A stretch of 64,000 nucleotides of DNA from Apoda limacodes (lineage: Eukaryota; Arthropoda; Insecta; Lepidoptera; Limacodidae): contig OX291546.1 in assembly GCA_946406115.1 (NCBI GenBank), positions 11,215,019 to 11,279,018 of the forward strand, in the 5' to 3' direction. Position 1 is the first letter of the stretch; each line of letters starts with the position of its first letter. The notes under the pieces are model-generated. The model saw only the letters and a list, made by a program, of their open reading frames with translations, was not told the DNA's origin and made no database searches. The translations under genes were made by a program, and so were the position numbers. Shown piece by piece: positions 34,340 to 45,900 of this stretch.

Positions 34340-34845
34340 TTCTTAAGCGTGAGACTCTGAAGGAGCCTCAGCCCATAAAGCGCCCAACGCTCAAGGACTC
34401 TCCGCGGGGGCGCCTCGGCTTGGGTTGTCGCTCTCGGGAGCGTCCTTTCGACCGGCGTGAGTCTAGAACCCGAAGGTGAGTCAGCGCCAGGAGGGGAGTT
34501 CCCCGTTACGCGAATGCGGTTGCGATTGAGTGGGGGCGAAAAGCGCCCCGGCGCGGCACTCTGATACCTCATGTATCCTTGCGGGCGCCGACGAACCCGA
34601 GGACGTCGGCATCGTGTTAGGGGGAGGCCCTATTAGGGGAGGTTGTAGAGACTAATCTCGCTATCCGGACAGCGAGATCGTCCTCTGGGGCCGGTAGTAC
34701 GTGCCGAGGCCGCTTAGCGATAGTTTTACGACCGTGCCGAGGTCGGTCGGGGGGATTATACGATGTGGATTGAACAATTAGTCGATTCGAGTGATTTTGT
34801 GTGCGCTTGAAAAAGCGGACTGCCAGGTCTTTGAAATATTGGGAA
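34340..34845 (-). mobile_element. Fragment of the 3' region of the Jockey element
   Basis: The complement matches about 23,470-23,920 of the Jockey-type element: GTGAGACTCTGAAGGAGCCT, CCCATAAAGCGCCCAACGCT, GGCTTGGGTTGTCGCTCTCG and the later GTCGGGGGGATTATACGATG. Both the poly(A) tail and the upstream part are missing. Confidence 0.8.
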
Positions 34846-35450
34846 AATGGCAGTATATAAAATCGAAAGCATTAACTGACATGTTTTTTTTAAAAAAGGT
34901 ACATAGAGGAATTCTGGGTAAATAGTAAGTTTGGCCAACGACTTAGCGTTTTTGGGAACTTTATCGCACCAACAATTTCGTAGAGGGCTGGAATTCAAAA
35001 ATTAATCGTGTTTTAAATAAAAATGTTAAAATATAAAGACTCCTCCACATCTAAAAAAAATTTGATAAAGAACTGCTGATAAAATTTTTAAAGTATAAGT
35101 TCAAAAATATTTCATACAAACGTAAGAAAGAATTTATACTGAGGGATGACGCAATAAGACAAGTTCAAGTAGAAATTATTAACGTAGTGATATCAGTGGG
35201 TCATGCCCTGGAAAAACTGCGTACTAAGATGCACGAAGTTTGCCTTGTTTAAGCGTGCCGTAACGATGTCTATGAAATTAAAAGCTTTTTCCTAGGAGAA
35301 TCTTAATATTTTTCGTCCCATCTATTCGAAAAGAAGCGTCACCTCGGCGCACTAACAATGATGAAATAAATTGAATTTGAAATCTATTCGCTTAGATAAA
35401 GCCCTGGCCGGTAATAAAAATGCGCGCCTGCCTGCCTGCCTGGTAAACCA
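34846..35450. other. Spacer with no recognised feature
   Basis: AT-rich. Nothing supportable apart from a short GCCTGCCTGCCTGCC run near 35,427. Confidence 0.5.
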
Positions 35451-35453
35451 AAT

Positions 35454-35610
35454 GAGAAAAACATTTGTGTGAAGAAACTATTAGTCTACGATCAATAGTT
35501 ACGGAGATACAGCCCTTTCTAGTTTTACAGCTGTCATCTGAAATAAAGATCTTGATGAGATCTATCATTACAGTAAAAAAAATACGAGTCTACGATCAAT
35601 AGTTAAAAGA
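35454..35610 (-). repeat. Dispersed repeat related to the interior of the 54-56 kb element
   Basis: The complement contains AACTATTGATCGTAGACT, GGGCTGTATCTCCGTAACTA and GATCTCATCAAGATCTTTAT, which match the tandem pair at about 54,600-54,800. Part of an ATC-TCCGTAACTATTG repeat family of unknown class. Confidence 0.55.
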
Positions 35611-36095
35611 CATACTTATTCGAAAAATTATTAAAAATATAATAAAATTATAAAGAAAAATAAAATATAAAATTCATCACAATTGTTTAAATCGTAAAAC
35701 TTTACGGACAGATTTTAAATTTGTAATCCTAGGTACTGGATGGATCTAGTCCTCCTCCTTTTTTAAAGTCTGTTTATATTTATTATTTATTTATTTATGG
35801 TTATGAAATTCAAATATGTTGGTCCGGTCAACTGTATTTAAAAAAAAACCCTAGTGCGGTTGTCTAGTCGACTTTATCACAGAAGAATTAACGCCTGTCC
35901 GGTCAACTGCAATAGCAAGTATGAAGGATGGTTATGGAGCACGCCGGAAGAATACAATATAAAGATTTATTACAGGGCTTTATTTTATATTATATTGATC
36001 ACAAACAATATATTTAAATTAAATGTTTGTTTACATAAATTCGTATTTTAATTTATTTGACAACCCTTTACTGACATATATGGATGTTGGATATT
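35611..36095. other. AT-rich stretch that probably includes the rest of a Copia LTR
   Basis: On the minus strand this follows the Copia polypurine tract and LTR start. The outer end of the LTR could not be fixed because no complete second LTR is available. GTCCGGTCAACTG occurs twice, near 35,822 and 35,896. Confidence 0.4.
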
Positions 36096-36143
36096 TGTTG
36101 TAGTCATAGACTCATAGATGATCATAGACATTAAATCTCAACA
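36096..36143 (-). repeat. Start of the 3' LTR of a Copia element
   Basis: On the minus strand the purine tract GTGAGGGGGAG is followed by TGTTGAGATTTAATGTCTAT. The same 5' LTR start, with few changes, occurs at 38,485-38,528, which identifies it as LTR. The pol frame runs over the purine tract and stops at TAA 13 bp inside the LTR. Confidence 0.7.
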
Positions 36144-38484
36144 CTCCCCCTCACTACCAGTCCCATTTGAGAAAGTAATTGTCTTAATTTTGGTGCAGGG
36201 AGTGCCTTTGTAAAAATGTCTGCTGGCATCTCATCGGTTGGTTTATACTTCAGCAGTACCGTTCTTTTTTCTATGACATCTCTTATGCAATGAATTCTCA
36301 AGTCAATGTGTTTTGTTTTTCTTCTAACAATTTTGTTATTGGCTATTGTTTGAGCTGCTTGATTATCATTCCATATGATCATCTTAGTTTGAGGAATTCG
36401 CAGGTGTTTACACAGTTGCAAAATATGTAAGGCTTCTTTAGAGCTTTCTTTTAAAGCAGTGTACTCAGCCTCTGCTGTAGAAAGTGCAACTGATCTCTGT
36501 TTTCGGGTCTCCCAACTTATAAGAGTTCCTCCATAAATAAAACAATATCCAGATATGGATTTACGATCAATTTCACAGCTGGCCCAATCTGCATCTGTAA
36601 AGCCTTCTATTAATTTATTTTTCTTCTCAAAAGTCATAATTTGGTTTTTAGTACCTTTTAAATATCTTAGTACTCTTTTTGCTTGTTGCCAATGTTCATT
36701 TCCATAGCTATTGTTAAATTGGCTTAAATAGGATACAGGAAACATGATATCCGGTCTAGTAGCTATAGCCAAATACATTAACGAACCTATTAGATTCCGA
36801 TATGGCAGATTCTTTTCTTCATCTGATATCTTAATGTTCTTTTCTAATTTTAAACCATGAATCATTGGTGTGTTACATGACTTGCAATCTTCAAATCGAA
36901 ATTTTCTAAGCATTTTATTTATGTACTCTTTTTGGCTTGCACATATTTTTCCTTCTTTCGTTTCGAAGTGTATTCCAAAATAGTAATTAATTTCTTTTAA
37001 ATCCTTCATTTCAAAATTTCTTTTTAAGAATATCTTTAATCCACTTTATGTCTTCAATTTGGGAACATGCCATTATGACGTCGTCAACGTAAATAGCTAT
37101 CACTAGTTTCTCTCCCCCATTAATCTGAATATACAGACAGGGGTCAGCTTCAGATGAATAGAAACCATTTTTCTTCAAAGCGCTATCTAGTTTGTTGTAC
37201 CATTCTCGTCCTGACTGTTTAAGGCCATAAAGTGCTTTTGTCAATTTGCATACCTTTTCTTTTCCAGGTTGTTTTATTTTCTGTAGCATTTCTGTAGCAT
37301 TTCTTTTGCTTTTCTGTATATTAATGGGTGCTTTATGCGTTCTGTCGTTATAATGTCATTTAGGTATTTTTCTAAATTTTTAGGCTTTTCCATTATAATT
37401 CTCTTCTTTAGCTCTCCATTCAAATATGCAGTTGTAACGTCCATTTGGTGGACTTTGAGATTTTTTTCTGCAGCCATAGCTAAAAGCAATCTTATAGATT
37501 TTAATCTGGCCACAGGTGCATATGTTTCATGTAATCAATGCTGTATATTTAGTTGAATCCTCTTGCCACTAATCTGGCTTTCTTTCGTTCAACTTCTCCG
37601 TTTTTACCAATTTTTTCTTTGAGTATCATTTTACATGAAACTTTATTGTCCTTTGAATTCTTTTCAATAATTTCCCAAGTATTGTATTTTAAATGAGCCT
37701 TTATCTCTTCCCTGATGGCTTCTTGCCATTCATCACTAGACTCGTCATATTCGTTTTCGCAAAGAAATGACATGTCGTAGTCATTAGACCATACTGGAAG
37801 TCTTCTTTCTCTGATTGGTCTGGAGTTTTCTCGGGGAATCAAATTGTTAATATCAATCGTTTCATGAATTTCAGTGTGAATATCTACATTTTCAGATTCT
37901 TCAATTTCGTTGATATCGCTTTGTCTACAGATCAATTCACTAGGGTCTTGCTCATTTTTGCTCATATTTTCATCTATGTTTTCTTCAGCGCAAGGTATTT
38001 GAATATTCTGCTCCATATGTAGCTGTGGACTTGAAGTTTCAGTAGAGTTTTCCATTTCGATTTGAAGATCTGTCATAGGAGTTAGATCAATATTTTTCTT
38101 TCTTCAAAATACATCTTATCCATTACTTTTATATCTCTACTAACTTCCAGCTTGTTATCTTCAGGAATCCAAATTCTATATCCCTTTTACTACTTCCGAA
38201 TAACCAATGAAAATTCCTTCTTTTGCTCTTGGTGCAAATTTCTTGTTCCTTTATTTCTTTAAAACAAATGTTTTAGCTCCAAAAATGTGAAAATGATTTA
38301 CTGATGGTAGGTGTCCAACATATTTTTCAAAAGGAGATTTATTTTGTTTTGTTATGAGTAGCTACCAAAGCTACTCTGTTAATAATGTAGTTAGCAGTTA
38401 ATATCGCGTCAGCCCAGAATGTTTCCAGCATATTAGCTTGAATTAGCAAGCAACGCGCCTTTTCTTGTACAAGTGAAAGAACAC
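36131..38484 (-). pseudogene. Copia-type (Ty1/copia) pol remnant: integrase C-terminus, reverse transcriptase, RNase H
   Basis: Minus strand, from high to low coordinates. Integrase C-terminal region with ANMLETFWADAILTANYIIN and KYVGHLPSVNHFHIFG (about 38,470-38,090, broken); linker and RT start with WQEAIREEIKAHLKYNTWEI and KARLVARGFN (to 37,549); MDVTTAYLNGELKKRI; KALYGLKQSGREWYNKL; IAIYVDDVI (the YVDD active site, about 37,085); then SLMYLAIATRPDIMF and the RNase H motif ALSTAEAEYTALKE, ending GLVVRGSVEI. At least three frame breaks (near 37,010, 37,280 and 37,530) and loss of gag, protease and most of integrase make it inactive. Confidence 0.88.
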
Positions 38485-38528
38485 TTGTAGTCTTAGACTC
38501 ATAGATGGTCAGACATTAGATCTCAACA
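38485..38528 (-). repeat. Truncated 5' LTR fragment fused to Copia integrase
   Basis: Complement of TGTTGAGATCTAATGTCTGA through AGACTACAAG. It matches the first 44 bp of the 3' LTR and then passes directly into integrase codons, so about 2 kb of normal 5' sequence is missing. Confidence 0.7.
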
Positions 38529-38539
38529 GTGTAGCCAGG

Positions 38540-39390
38540 TGCGGGCAACGCTGGCTCCATAAGGACTGAGGGTGCTCATTTCCCCAGTGATATGTTTCCT
38601 GGGGGGCTGAGCCCCTCCAATATTTTATAGTACCTCGTGTTACTGTGATATCTCGGAATCGGCCTCCCACCAATCCTACACTCCACTGCTGAACTTAGGC
38701 CTATAAAGGCCTGTAAAGCAATAACCTTTGCCCCGTGGTAAAGTACTGCTTCGCTCTGTTAACTACTTTAAATTTTTGGATGCCAGCTTCGCCTTGTCTT
38801 TCAAATGATTTCAGAATTGATCATGGCTGAAGATGTGAACACCAAGGATCCTACTTGTTCTTGGAGATGGTAAAAGGTGTTCTGGAATTGTGGGACCTTA
38901 ATTAATGGTTTTTATTAAGTGGTGAACGGGCAGACTTGTGCCTTCGTAGGGTTGAATCGAGCTAAGTTTTCCCGTCCCCAGTCAGAAACCTTAGACAGAG
39001 TGGTCTCGATTTTAGATACAAGTTCTCCGCGGTTTTCCCCTACAACGGAAGGAGTGATGTTGACACGGCCCGTGTTATGAGTGTCTCCAGTACTGTCATC
39101 TGCATAACAATATTGTTGTCGATGGACAACATGTTAATTGATACGCAGTAGAAATAGCGTAGAAGACAGCAAAGAGCCTTGCGGTCATCAGGATTAATAT
39201 CCATGCTATCAGAGCACTACCGTCAACTACGGCTCGTATGCGTCTGCCGGACTAAAAGCACAAACCCTCGAGCAGTCCATAAGCTGGCAACTTAACCCCG
39301 ATGCCTGACCCGATCGAACGCCTTCGCTATACCTAGGCTACATGCCAATGCCTCCTTGACTCTCAATTACCACTTATTACTTGTTAGTAA
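38540..39390 (-). mobile_element. Fragment of a second Jockey-like non-LTR retrotransposon (RT C-terminal half)
   Basis: On the minus strand: IAKAFDRV near 39,330, FNPTKAQVC near 38,945 (frame-broken) and ASKNLKVVNRAKQYFT near 38,770, followed by RQRLLLY-like sequence. Many stops. The LDIAKAFDRVWH region overlaps in content with the fragment at 41,640-42,840, so these are two pieces or copies of the same family. Confidence 0.65.
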
Positions 39391-40325
39391 CTTAAAGATA
39401 TATTTTAGTGCGATTGTAAGTAGTTTTGGGGATATTACATCCCTCTGTTTCACTACTTTTTGAAGCAGGATTGTTCTTGTTTGACTGTTTTGTCTAACTA
39501 GAAACTTGATGATTCCTTGCCCCATTTTACAAACCTCTCAAAGAGTTAGCTTGTTTCCGACCGCAGTGGTATAAAAAAAATAAAAGGGCGGTTTAAAAGT
39601 GTGATAGTTTAAATTTAATAAACTATACTAAACTAGGTACTATATAAAGCTTTCATAAATAATTTTATATCATTTTAGGTCAGGGAATTTCGAAGAAATG
39701 GTTAGGAAAAAGAAAGAGTTTTTTTTGGGATTTAGAGTGGACTCCATGGTTTTGGATTGTCGACAATTCTCTCAGCCCGTCGCTGAAGCGAGTTAAACGG
39801 GCCAAGCTGGTATCCGCATGCATCCGCCCAGAGATGGCGGGTATTAGCTATTAGTAATTTACTACTGAATCTAACTACTTAATTGATTTGTTGTCGTTTC
39901 TTAACTATGCAGTGATATGTTTCTAAAGTTAAGAATTATTTTAAGTATTGCATTGTTAAACTAATCAAGGCGGCAAATCTACGTTCAAACATTGATTGCC
40001 AGTTTACCAAGTTTAGAGCGGGAGGAGCCGCTAGCTAAACCTCTTATGTTGAAGAGTAAAATTTTTTTTAATAGCAAAGTAGGGAAAGGTTGCGATCATT
40101 GGACTGGCGCTGTCATCGGACCACCAAAGTATTTCCAAAATTATGCAAGCTAACAACACCAAAACTAGTCAAAAAGTAAATTTATATTATTTATAATTTA
40201 GCTCAGGAAAATTTTATGTATGATTGTATTTTTGTCTGGGTGCACTACCATGAAATATTAACACACTATGGACAATTTAGGTTGCTTCGTTGGTGATATA
40301 CATAACAACTTTTCTGAAAATCAAT
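39391..40325. other. Spacer between retroelement fragments
   Basis: Includes an A-rich CAGTGGTATAAAAAAAATAA end near 39,565 and GTCGACAATTCTCTCAGCCC near 39,758, both similar to parts of the neighbouring Jockey-like pieces. No gene. Confidence 0.4.
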
Positions 40326-40329
40326 TGAC

Positions 40330-40720
40330 ACTGGCAGTGCTTCTTTATATCTAAGGAGCATTCGACAATATTGACCATGGTTATTTTATTAACAGCTTAT
40401 ATAATATAGGTCCCAGGCGAACTTCTAAAATGGATCTTTAATTTTCTACATGATAGAAAAACTTTTTTAAAATGCAAGAATACTGTGTATGGTCCAAAAA
40501 CTAGTCACAAGGGCACCCCACAAGAATTAGTAATATCTCCTTTATTATTTATTTTAAGTTTAATTCCTTTTATGCGTAGTATTCCTGAACATGTGAAGCA
40601 TTTACTATTTGCCGATGACCTACTTTAAAATGTTAAATGCAGCAATTTAGATGAAGGAGAAATCATTATGAATGCATTTTTAAAAACGATCAGTAATCTA
40701 TTTAAAATATTTAAAAAAAT
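40330..40720 (+). pseudogene. Degenerate non-LTR reverse-transcriptase core fragment
   Basis: Plus strand, several frame breaks. GAFDNIDHGYFINSLYNIG-like start, then PGELLKWIFNFLHDRKTF, the GTPQ-x-LVISPLLFIL block and the catalytic motif in HLLFADDLL followed by a stop. This is a different family from the two Jockey-like elements nearby. The remains are about 130 codons. Confidence 0.65.
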
Positions 40721-40739
40721 GTAAAAACAAAGTCAGCCG

Positions 40740-41400
40740 GCAAGCTGAACACTGGCATGCAGGGACCGACCGTACAGGGCCGCACGTGCCCTGCCTGGTA
40801 GAGGATGCGAGCTGTCGGCTGCTGGGTCTGCCACGGCAAGTGGACTTGTTGAGCGGCTCATATGGCAAGACGACTCAAGCTGCGGCGTACATGTTGCCTT
40901 GGCAAGGAAAGTGGTGTCCTACTGAGACTTGCACTGCATTCTTAAAGCGTGAGTACTTTGTAACACATATATCATGTAGAGGACGGACTGCGGGACGTTC
41001 CTTTTGACAGTAGACTGCAGGACACTGCAGAGTTGTGGGTTACTGCAGAGAACAATCTGCGGGATACTCTATTTCTTTTCTGTAAGGTAAACTACGGGGT
41101 GCCTTACACTGTTGTTGGTGACATACTGGGGGCGGTCTGCGGGACGTTCTTTTGGCAAGTCGACTGCGGGATACTTGCCCTATATGTGATGTATGATGTG
41201 TGTTATGTATCTAAGATTGATGGCGTGAAAAAGACTAATGAAAAACGAAGAAAAAATCTTAGCTGTCGGGATGGCCGCCAGACCATCCAGTGGCGGACGG
41301 CGCCACAACTGAAGATCAAGATGTCCCCGAGTTCAATCCAAAGAACTTGATACCGGTTTTATTAGAATAAAAAGCAGTACACGCCACTTGTTGGCAGGCA
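40740..41400. repeat. Unclassified GC-rich repeat-like block
   Basis: Its base composition is unlike the surroundings. The motif CTGCGGGACGTTC with following TTTTG-CA-T-GACTGC-GGA-ACT occurs twice (about 40,988-41,030 and 41,139-41,175). Two open frames cross it but show no domain. It could be LTR sequence or a satellite fragment; I cannot tell. Confidence 0.4.
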
Positions 41401-41467
41401 TTTTTTAGTCATCGAATGTCCGTCGTGGCGAGAATACGTTTACCAGTGATTAAAGTGAAACTTTTTT

Positions 41468-41620
41468 TTATACCACTAAGGTGGCAAACAAGCACACGGT
41501 CCGCCTGATGGTAAGCGGTCACCGTGGCCTATGGACGCTTGCAACACCAGAAGTATCACCCACGCGTTGCTGACCCTTCAAAAAACCAATAACTTCTTTC
41601 TTGTAGAACACACACAGGGA
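41468..41620 (-). mobile_element. Retroposon 3' tail (CATCAGGCGGACC family), minus strand
   Basis: Complement of CACTAAGGTGGCAAACAAGC, GGTCCGCCTGATGGTAAGCG, GGCCTATGGACGCTTGCAAC and CGCGTTGCTGACCCTTCAAA, preceded by a T run (the A tail). It adjoins the next fragment and may be its 3' end. Confidence 0.65.
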
Positions 41621-41639
41621 GGCAAAGTCTCTCCTCAGA

Positions 41640-42840
41640 CTTAAGGGCTCGATACGGCAAGTGAGTTTGGGATCGTCGACAATCCCTCGGGCACTCCGTA
41701 AGATGGCAACTTCGATAGATGACCCCAGTGCCAGACCCGATCGAACGCCTTCGCTATGTCCAGGCTACATGCCAATGCCTCTCCCTGACTCTTAATGGCT
41801 AGTGCCCATCAAAGTGTGAGATACACTAGAACGTCACCATTCGAGCGACCGTGGCGAAAACGGAAGATTGACGATTACTGACCAGGTCGTGTTCTTCTAG
41901 GTATCTTAGAAGCTGTGTGTTGATCACACGCTCCAACACCTTAGAGAGGAGAGAGTTAATAGCGATAGGTTTGTAATTCGATTGATCTGATCTATTGCCC
42001 TTTTTGGGCACCGGGTGGACATTCGCAGTCTTCCATGAAGACGGAAATTGCCTAGTACGGTAGGAAAGCGCGAAGAGGCGCGTAAGTACAGGACATAACT
42101 CAGGAGCACACTGCTTGAGCCCCACTGCTGGTATACCGTCTGGCCCACTTGAATTATGAACGTCTAGAGAAAGCAACGCCCGCCGGACCTCCCGCTGTGT
42201 TATAGAGATTTCCGGCATGGTCTTACCGCACCACGGTATAGCAGGTGGTACAGCACCTTCATCGTTCATATTCGAGTTTGAGGCAGACTGCCGGCTTTCT
42301 AGATCTAGATCGGCTTTCTCTTTAGCACTATGGGCCAAGTCACCATCGGTTTATCGCAGTGGTCGTAACGACGCCTGGCAAAAGTTCCCTACGGCAGCTT
42401 TGGCAAGCGACAAGAAAGCACGACTCCCAGAAGGATAGCTCGCAAGTCGCCCACCTATTTTGCCGATAAATTGGAATGTTGCTCTGGCAGTAGATTTCTT
42501 ACTGAACCTCGAGACAGCATTTAATTTGCGTTTTAACTCAGAAATATTCGGATCCTTATTATTACGAGCCATGGTCCAAGCCTCATATGCAGTTTGCCTA
42601 AGAATTTAAGCTTCTCTGCAAGACCTATTAAACCACGGTCGTTTTTTGACGCCGGCAGCTACTCGCGGGTTAGGAATATAACATTCCATACCAGCGAGGA
42701 TTGTCTCAGTGACTGCGGCTGCGCAGGCGTCAGGATCTGAGCTAAAGCAGATCTGCCTCCACGGGTACGATGCATAAAACCCTCGCAATCCATCCCAGTC
42801 TGCCGACTTATAATGCTGCTCGATTCCTTATCAAGATGTA
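41640..42840 (-). pseudogene. Jockey-like non-LTR retrotransposon fragment (post-endonuclease linker and RT start)
   Basis: Minus strand. GMECYIPNPRVAAGVKKRPW and FNRSCREA (about 42,700-42,610) form the linker after the endonuclease; KLNAVSRFSKKSTARATFQF continues it. The frame 41,826-42,338 then gives ALLSLDVHNSSGPDGIPAVG, FPSSWKTANVHPVPKKGN and SNYKPIAINSLLSKVLERVI (RT motifs 0-1), and a shifted frame ends with LDIAKAFDRVWHWG near 41,740. Frame breaks and the missing catalytic core show it is inactive. Confidence 0.8.
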
Positions 42841-42965
42841 TTGATTTGTGTCATTATTAAAAATAATTGATTTAATTAAAAGTTTGTGTTGTTTATTAAT
42901 TTTTTCAAAAGTAAAAATAGAGTTGTACCGAAAAATATAATAATACCGCTAATTGCCGTAAAATA
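42841..42965. other. Short AT-rich gap between the retroelement fragment and the PPIL3 3' end
   Basis: Nothing recognised apart from the PPIL3 poly(A) signal at its border. Confidence 0.4.
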
Positions 42966-42971
42966 TTTATT
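42966..42971 (-). terminator. Poly(A) signal of PPIL3
   Basis: AATAAA on the minus strand (TTTATT on plus), 10 bp beyond the PPIL3 stop. This is close but within range for compact insect 3' ends. Confidence 0.45.
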
Positions 42972-42980
42972 ATCTTAAAT

Positions 42981-45900
42981 TCAACCAGCTAAAGGATTTG
43001 CGTGTATTGTAACTGACGTCACCCTTGCTTCGCTAAGTGGTCGGAACGTCTTTGGATTCACAGGCATCTTTTCTAAGTCATCAAGTGCTTCGAAGCCATC
43101 AATCACCCTGAAAATTGATAATAGTTTTTATACAAACATTTTAAACTAATATTTTTTTGGTTGTGAAACATTATTATAATAGTTAAATGGGTCTTACCAC
43201 AAAACGTTTTATTTTGTTTTCGATATTTTAAGTCATAGTAACCTACATGCGCAGTGGTTACAGACGGACAGTCCGTCTGTAACCACAGCAAACCGGACAA
43301 ATCGAAAACCATTAGTTACTAATTATATAATAATACTTTTATACTATTAGACACACGCAAAAAAGTTTTTTATTAAATACTTTGTTGTATTAGGTACAGA
43401 TTCTATGATGTTATACCTGGAACGCGGTAGCCGTATGAAAGAAGGCTATCAAGTATATGCGAACGAACCAATTTCGACGACTATAAGAGCTAGTGAAGGT
43501 CTTGTTTACATCTAACGTGGCGCGTAACTGGGAACTCCCCTCCTGCCGCTGACTCACCTTCGGGTTCGAGGCTCACGCTGGGCGAAGGGACCCCAAGAGC
43601 GACAACCGAAGCCGAGGCCCTTGAGCGTTGGGCGCTATATGGGCTGAGACTCCTTCAGAGTCTCGCCCCAAAAGCCCGGTAGAGCAGTGATGGCTGCATC
43701 AGCCAACTGCATAGTCAGTTCAGAAAAAAAAAACTAACAGCTCCGCAGTGTCAGAACTAGGGCATGTAATATCGGACGTTTTTCAATTCCGATAAAGAAG
43801 TAGACCATCCACTCCTACATGTGGATGGTGTACTTCTCACGTGAGTGCTACTGAATTGTTTTTAGCGGATTTGCAAGGTAATAATATTTTATCATAATCA
43901 AAACAACATAAAGCTGAAAGCATTTTAATAAAAGATATAAGCATAAATTAACTTAGAGAGATAATATTATAACATGTTATATCAAATTTCTCAATATACT
44001 ATTCTACAAATTAATAAAAAAACTCAAAATCAACTTCAGTGAAATATCCAACAATGGAATCAGAAACTAGATAATACATAAATAACTTCACGCCCGTAAC
44101 TTTTACCTGCTACGATCCTGGCACACTTATTTTGCTTCATCCACAGGAATCAATACATGTTCAACGGTAGGTCTTAAACTCGACTTACAAGAGAACAAAA
44201 CTACTAAGAAAAAATCAACAATTCGAAACAAACCGATCAAGTATAAGTAAAGATGATAAGGAAAAAAATGCTAACAAGAAACTATTTAGAAGGCTAAGGC
44301 TAAGGGCAGGCTTTAATAACTCGAGTTTGTAATTCCTGTATTGCCCGTGTTACACAGAATGTTTTTATCACATTTACGAGTAAATAAATAAACAAAAATG
44401 ACGGAAACATAGGTATAAAAAACAACTCTAAAGAATTTATGAATAAAAAGTTTTGGCTTAAGTTAATACTTGTAATTGCTTACTTGGCGCGTTCATATCT
44501 TGAACTACCCATGGCACTTTTATAAGCACTTTATATGAACTATGAATGCCCGTTTTGCCTTGAATGTAAAATTTACAACGAAGCAGCCTATGGGAGTAAT
44601 GAAGGGCTTAACACCTGCCTTGTCTGCATGTAAGTGTGATGAAAAAGTAAACTTTAAATCCTGCCATAAAAATATCCCGTTGATAAGAAAACACACTCAC
44701 TTTCTACATTGAGAGGCAATAATGATGTATGTAATGATACGTGTATTACTGAATTCAATAGACTCATAGTTTTCTCTATTTTCGTACATAGGTTTATAAG
44801 AATTCCCAAAATATCAAAATGGTAACATTTCTCCATGTCCTTCTCAAGTTATTGGGAAATGTGTAGTTTACTAAAGCACGATAATAGTAGATATGATATA
44901 TATTGATATGCTATCAATAAAGTATAGCCTATTTGACCACTTCCAAATCAAAAACTCTTTTAATTTTATTTATGTTTGTATGAATGAACCAAACACAATG
45001 GCTGAAATTGCGTATGGTAGCTCTTTAACTGCTGGATAAAAAGTGAGTGAGACAACATTACATTTCACGAACAGAGAAGCTTGGGCTGGCAACATTTACG
45101 CTTTATTTAATCCCAATTAGAAAATTTTAGTAATTCCGATATTACGATATTGGACCATCTAGTATCGGAACTATAATATCGGTCAAAACGTCCCGAGATT
45201 CCGGAGTTACGATATTCCGAGATTCCGATATCCATGCCCTAGTCAGAACATACCTACGCAGTGATTGGTTATGAATACTCTTTCCCCAGACCAGCCGGTG
45301 CAAGATGAAATCAACGACGCTTTGTGTAAAAAGCAAATGCATGGTGTGCGTGCCAAAGCGCGCTCGCTGTATTAATTCGTCGCCTCAAGACTACTGACGT
45401 CGCCAACGTTCCAACGTCAGGGACACTTTATTACGCAAATGTGTGGATACGGTGTCCAAATCTTCCTGAGTAGTAAGTGGAAATCATCTTAAAATGATAA
45501 TTGCCGTCGAAAAGGTGGATTTGAAACAGTTTTGTTTTTGTAATGTTTAATGAGATAGAATGCAGCCGCCAGGTACTTTTTTTGTATTGCTTGTGGAAAA
45601 GCAAACTTTTCTCAGTGAATACTTAGTTTATTTATACCCACCAGTAAGATTCTCACCTTCCAAATACAGTATACTTTAAATCTAAATGAGGTTGTTCTCC
45701 ATATGTGAAAAAAAATTGACTTCCATTTGAATTTGGTCCATTGTTAGCCATGCTTACTGTACCCCTTGCGTTGTGCTGAAAATGTAAACCAGGTAAAACC
45801 AGTATAAATGTTTAAAAGGCTACACTACCATTAATTTTCTTTTCTCATTTTATATTTACTAGGCTTGCAACGAATATTCGGTCTATTCGGCTGTTTTTTT

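Noticed and set aside
34225..34572. Overlapping 83-84 codon frames on both strands
   Set aside because: Fall in the GC-rich 3' UTR of the inverted Jockey fragment, which is non-coding in the longer copy.
43103..43312. 69-codon minus-strand frame crossing the PPIL3 exon 4 acceptor
   Set aside because: Mostly intron plus a palindrome; the exon starts at the CAG acceptor at 43,108 and continues the cyclophilin fold in the correct phase.
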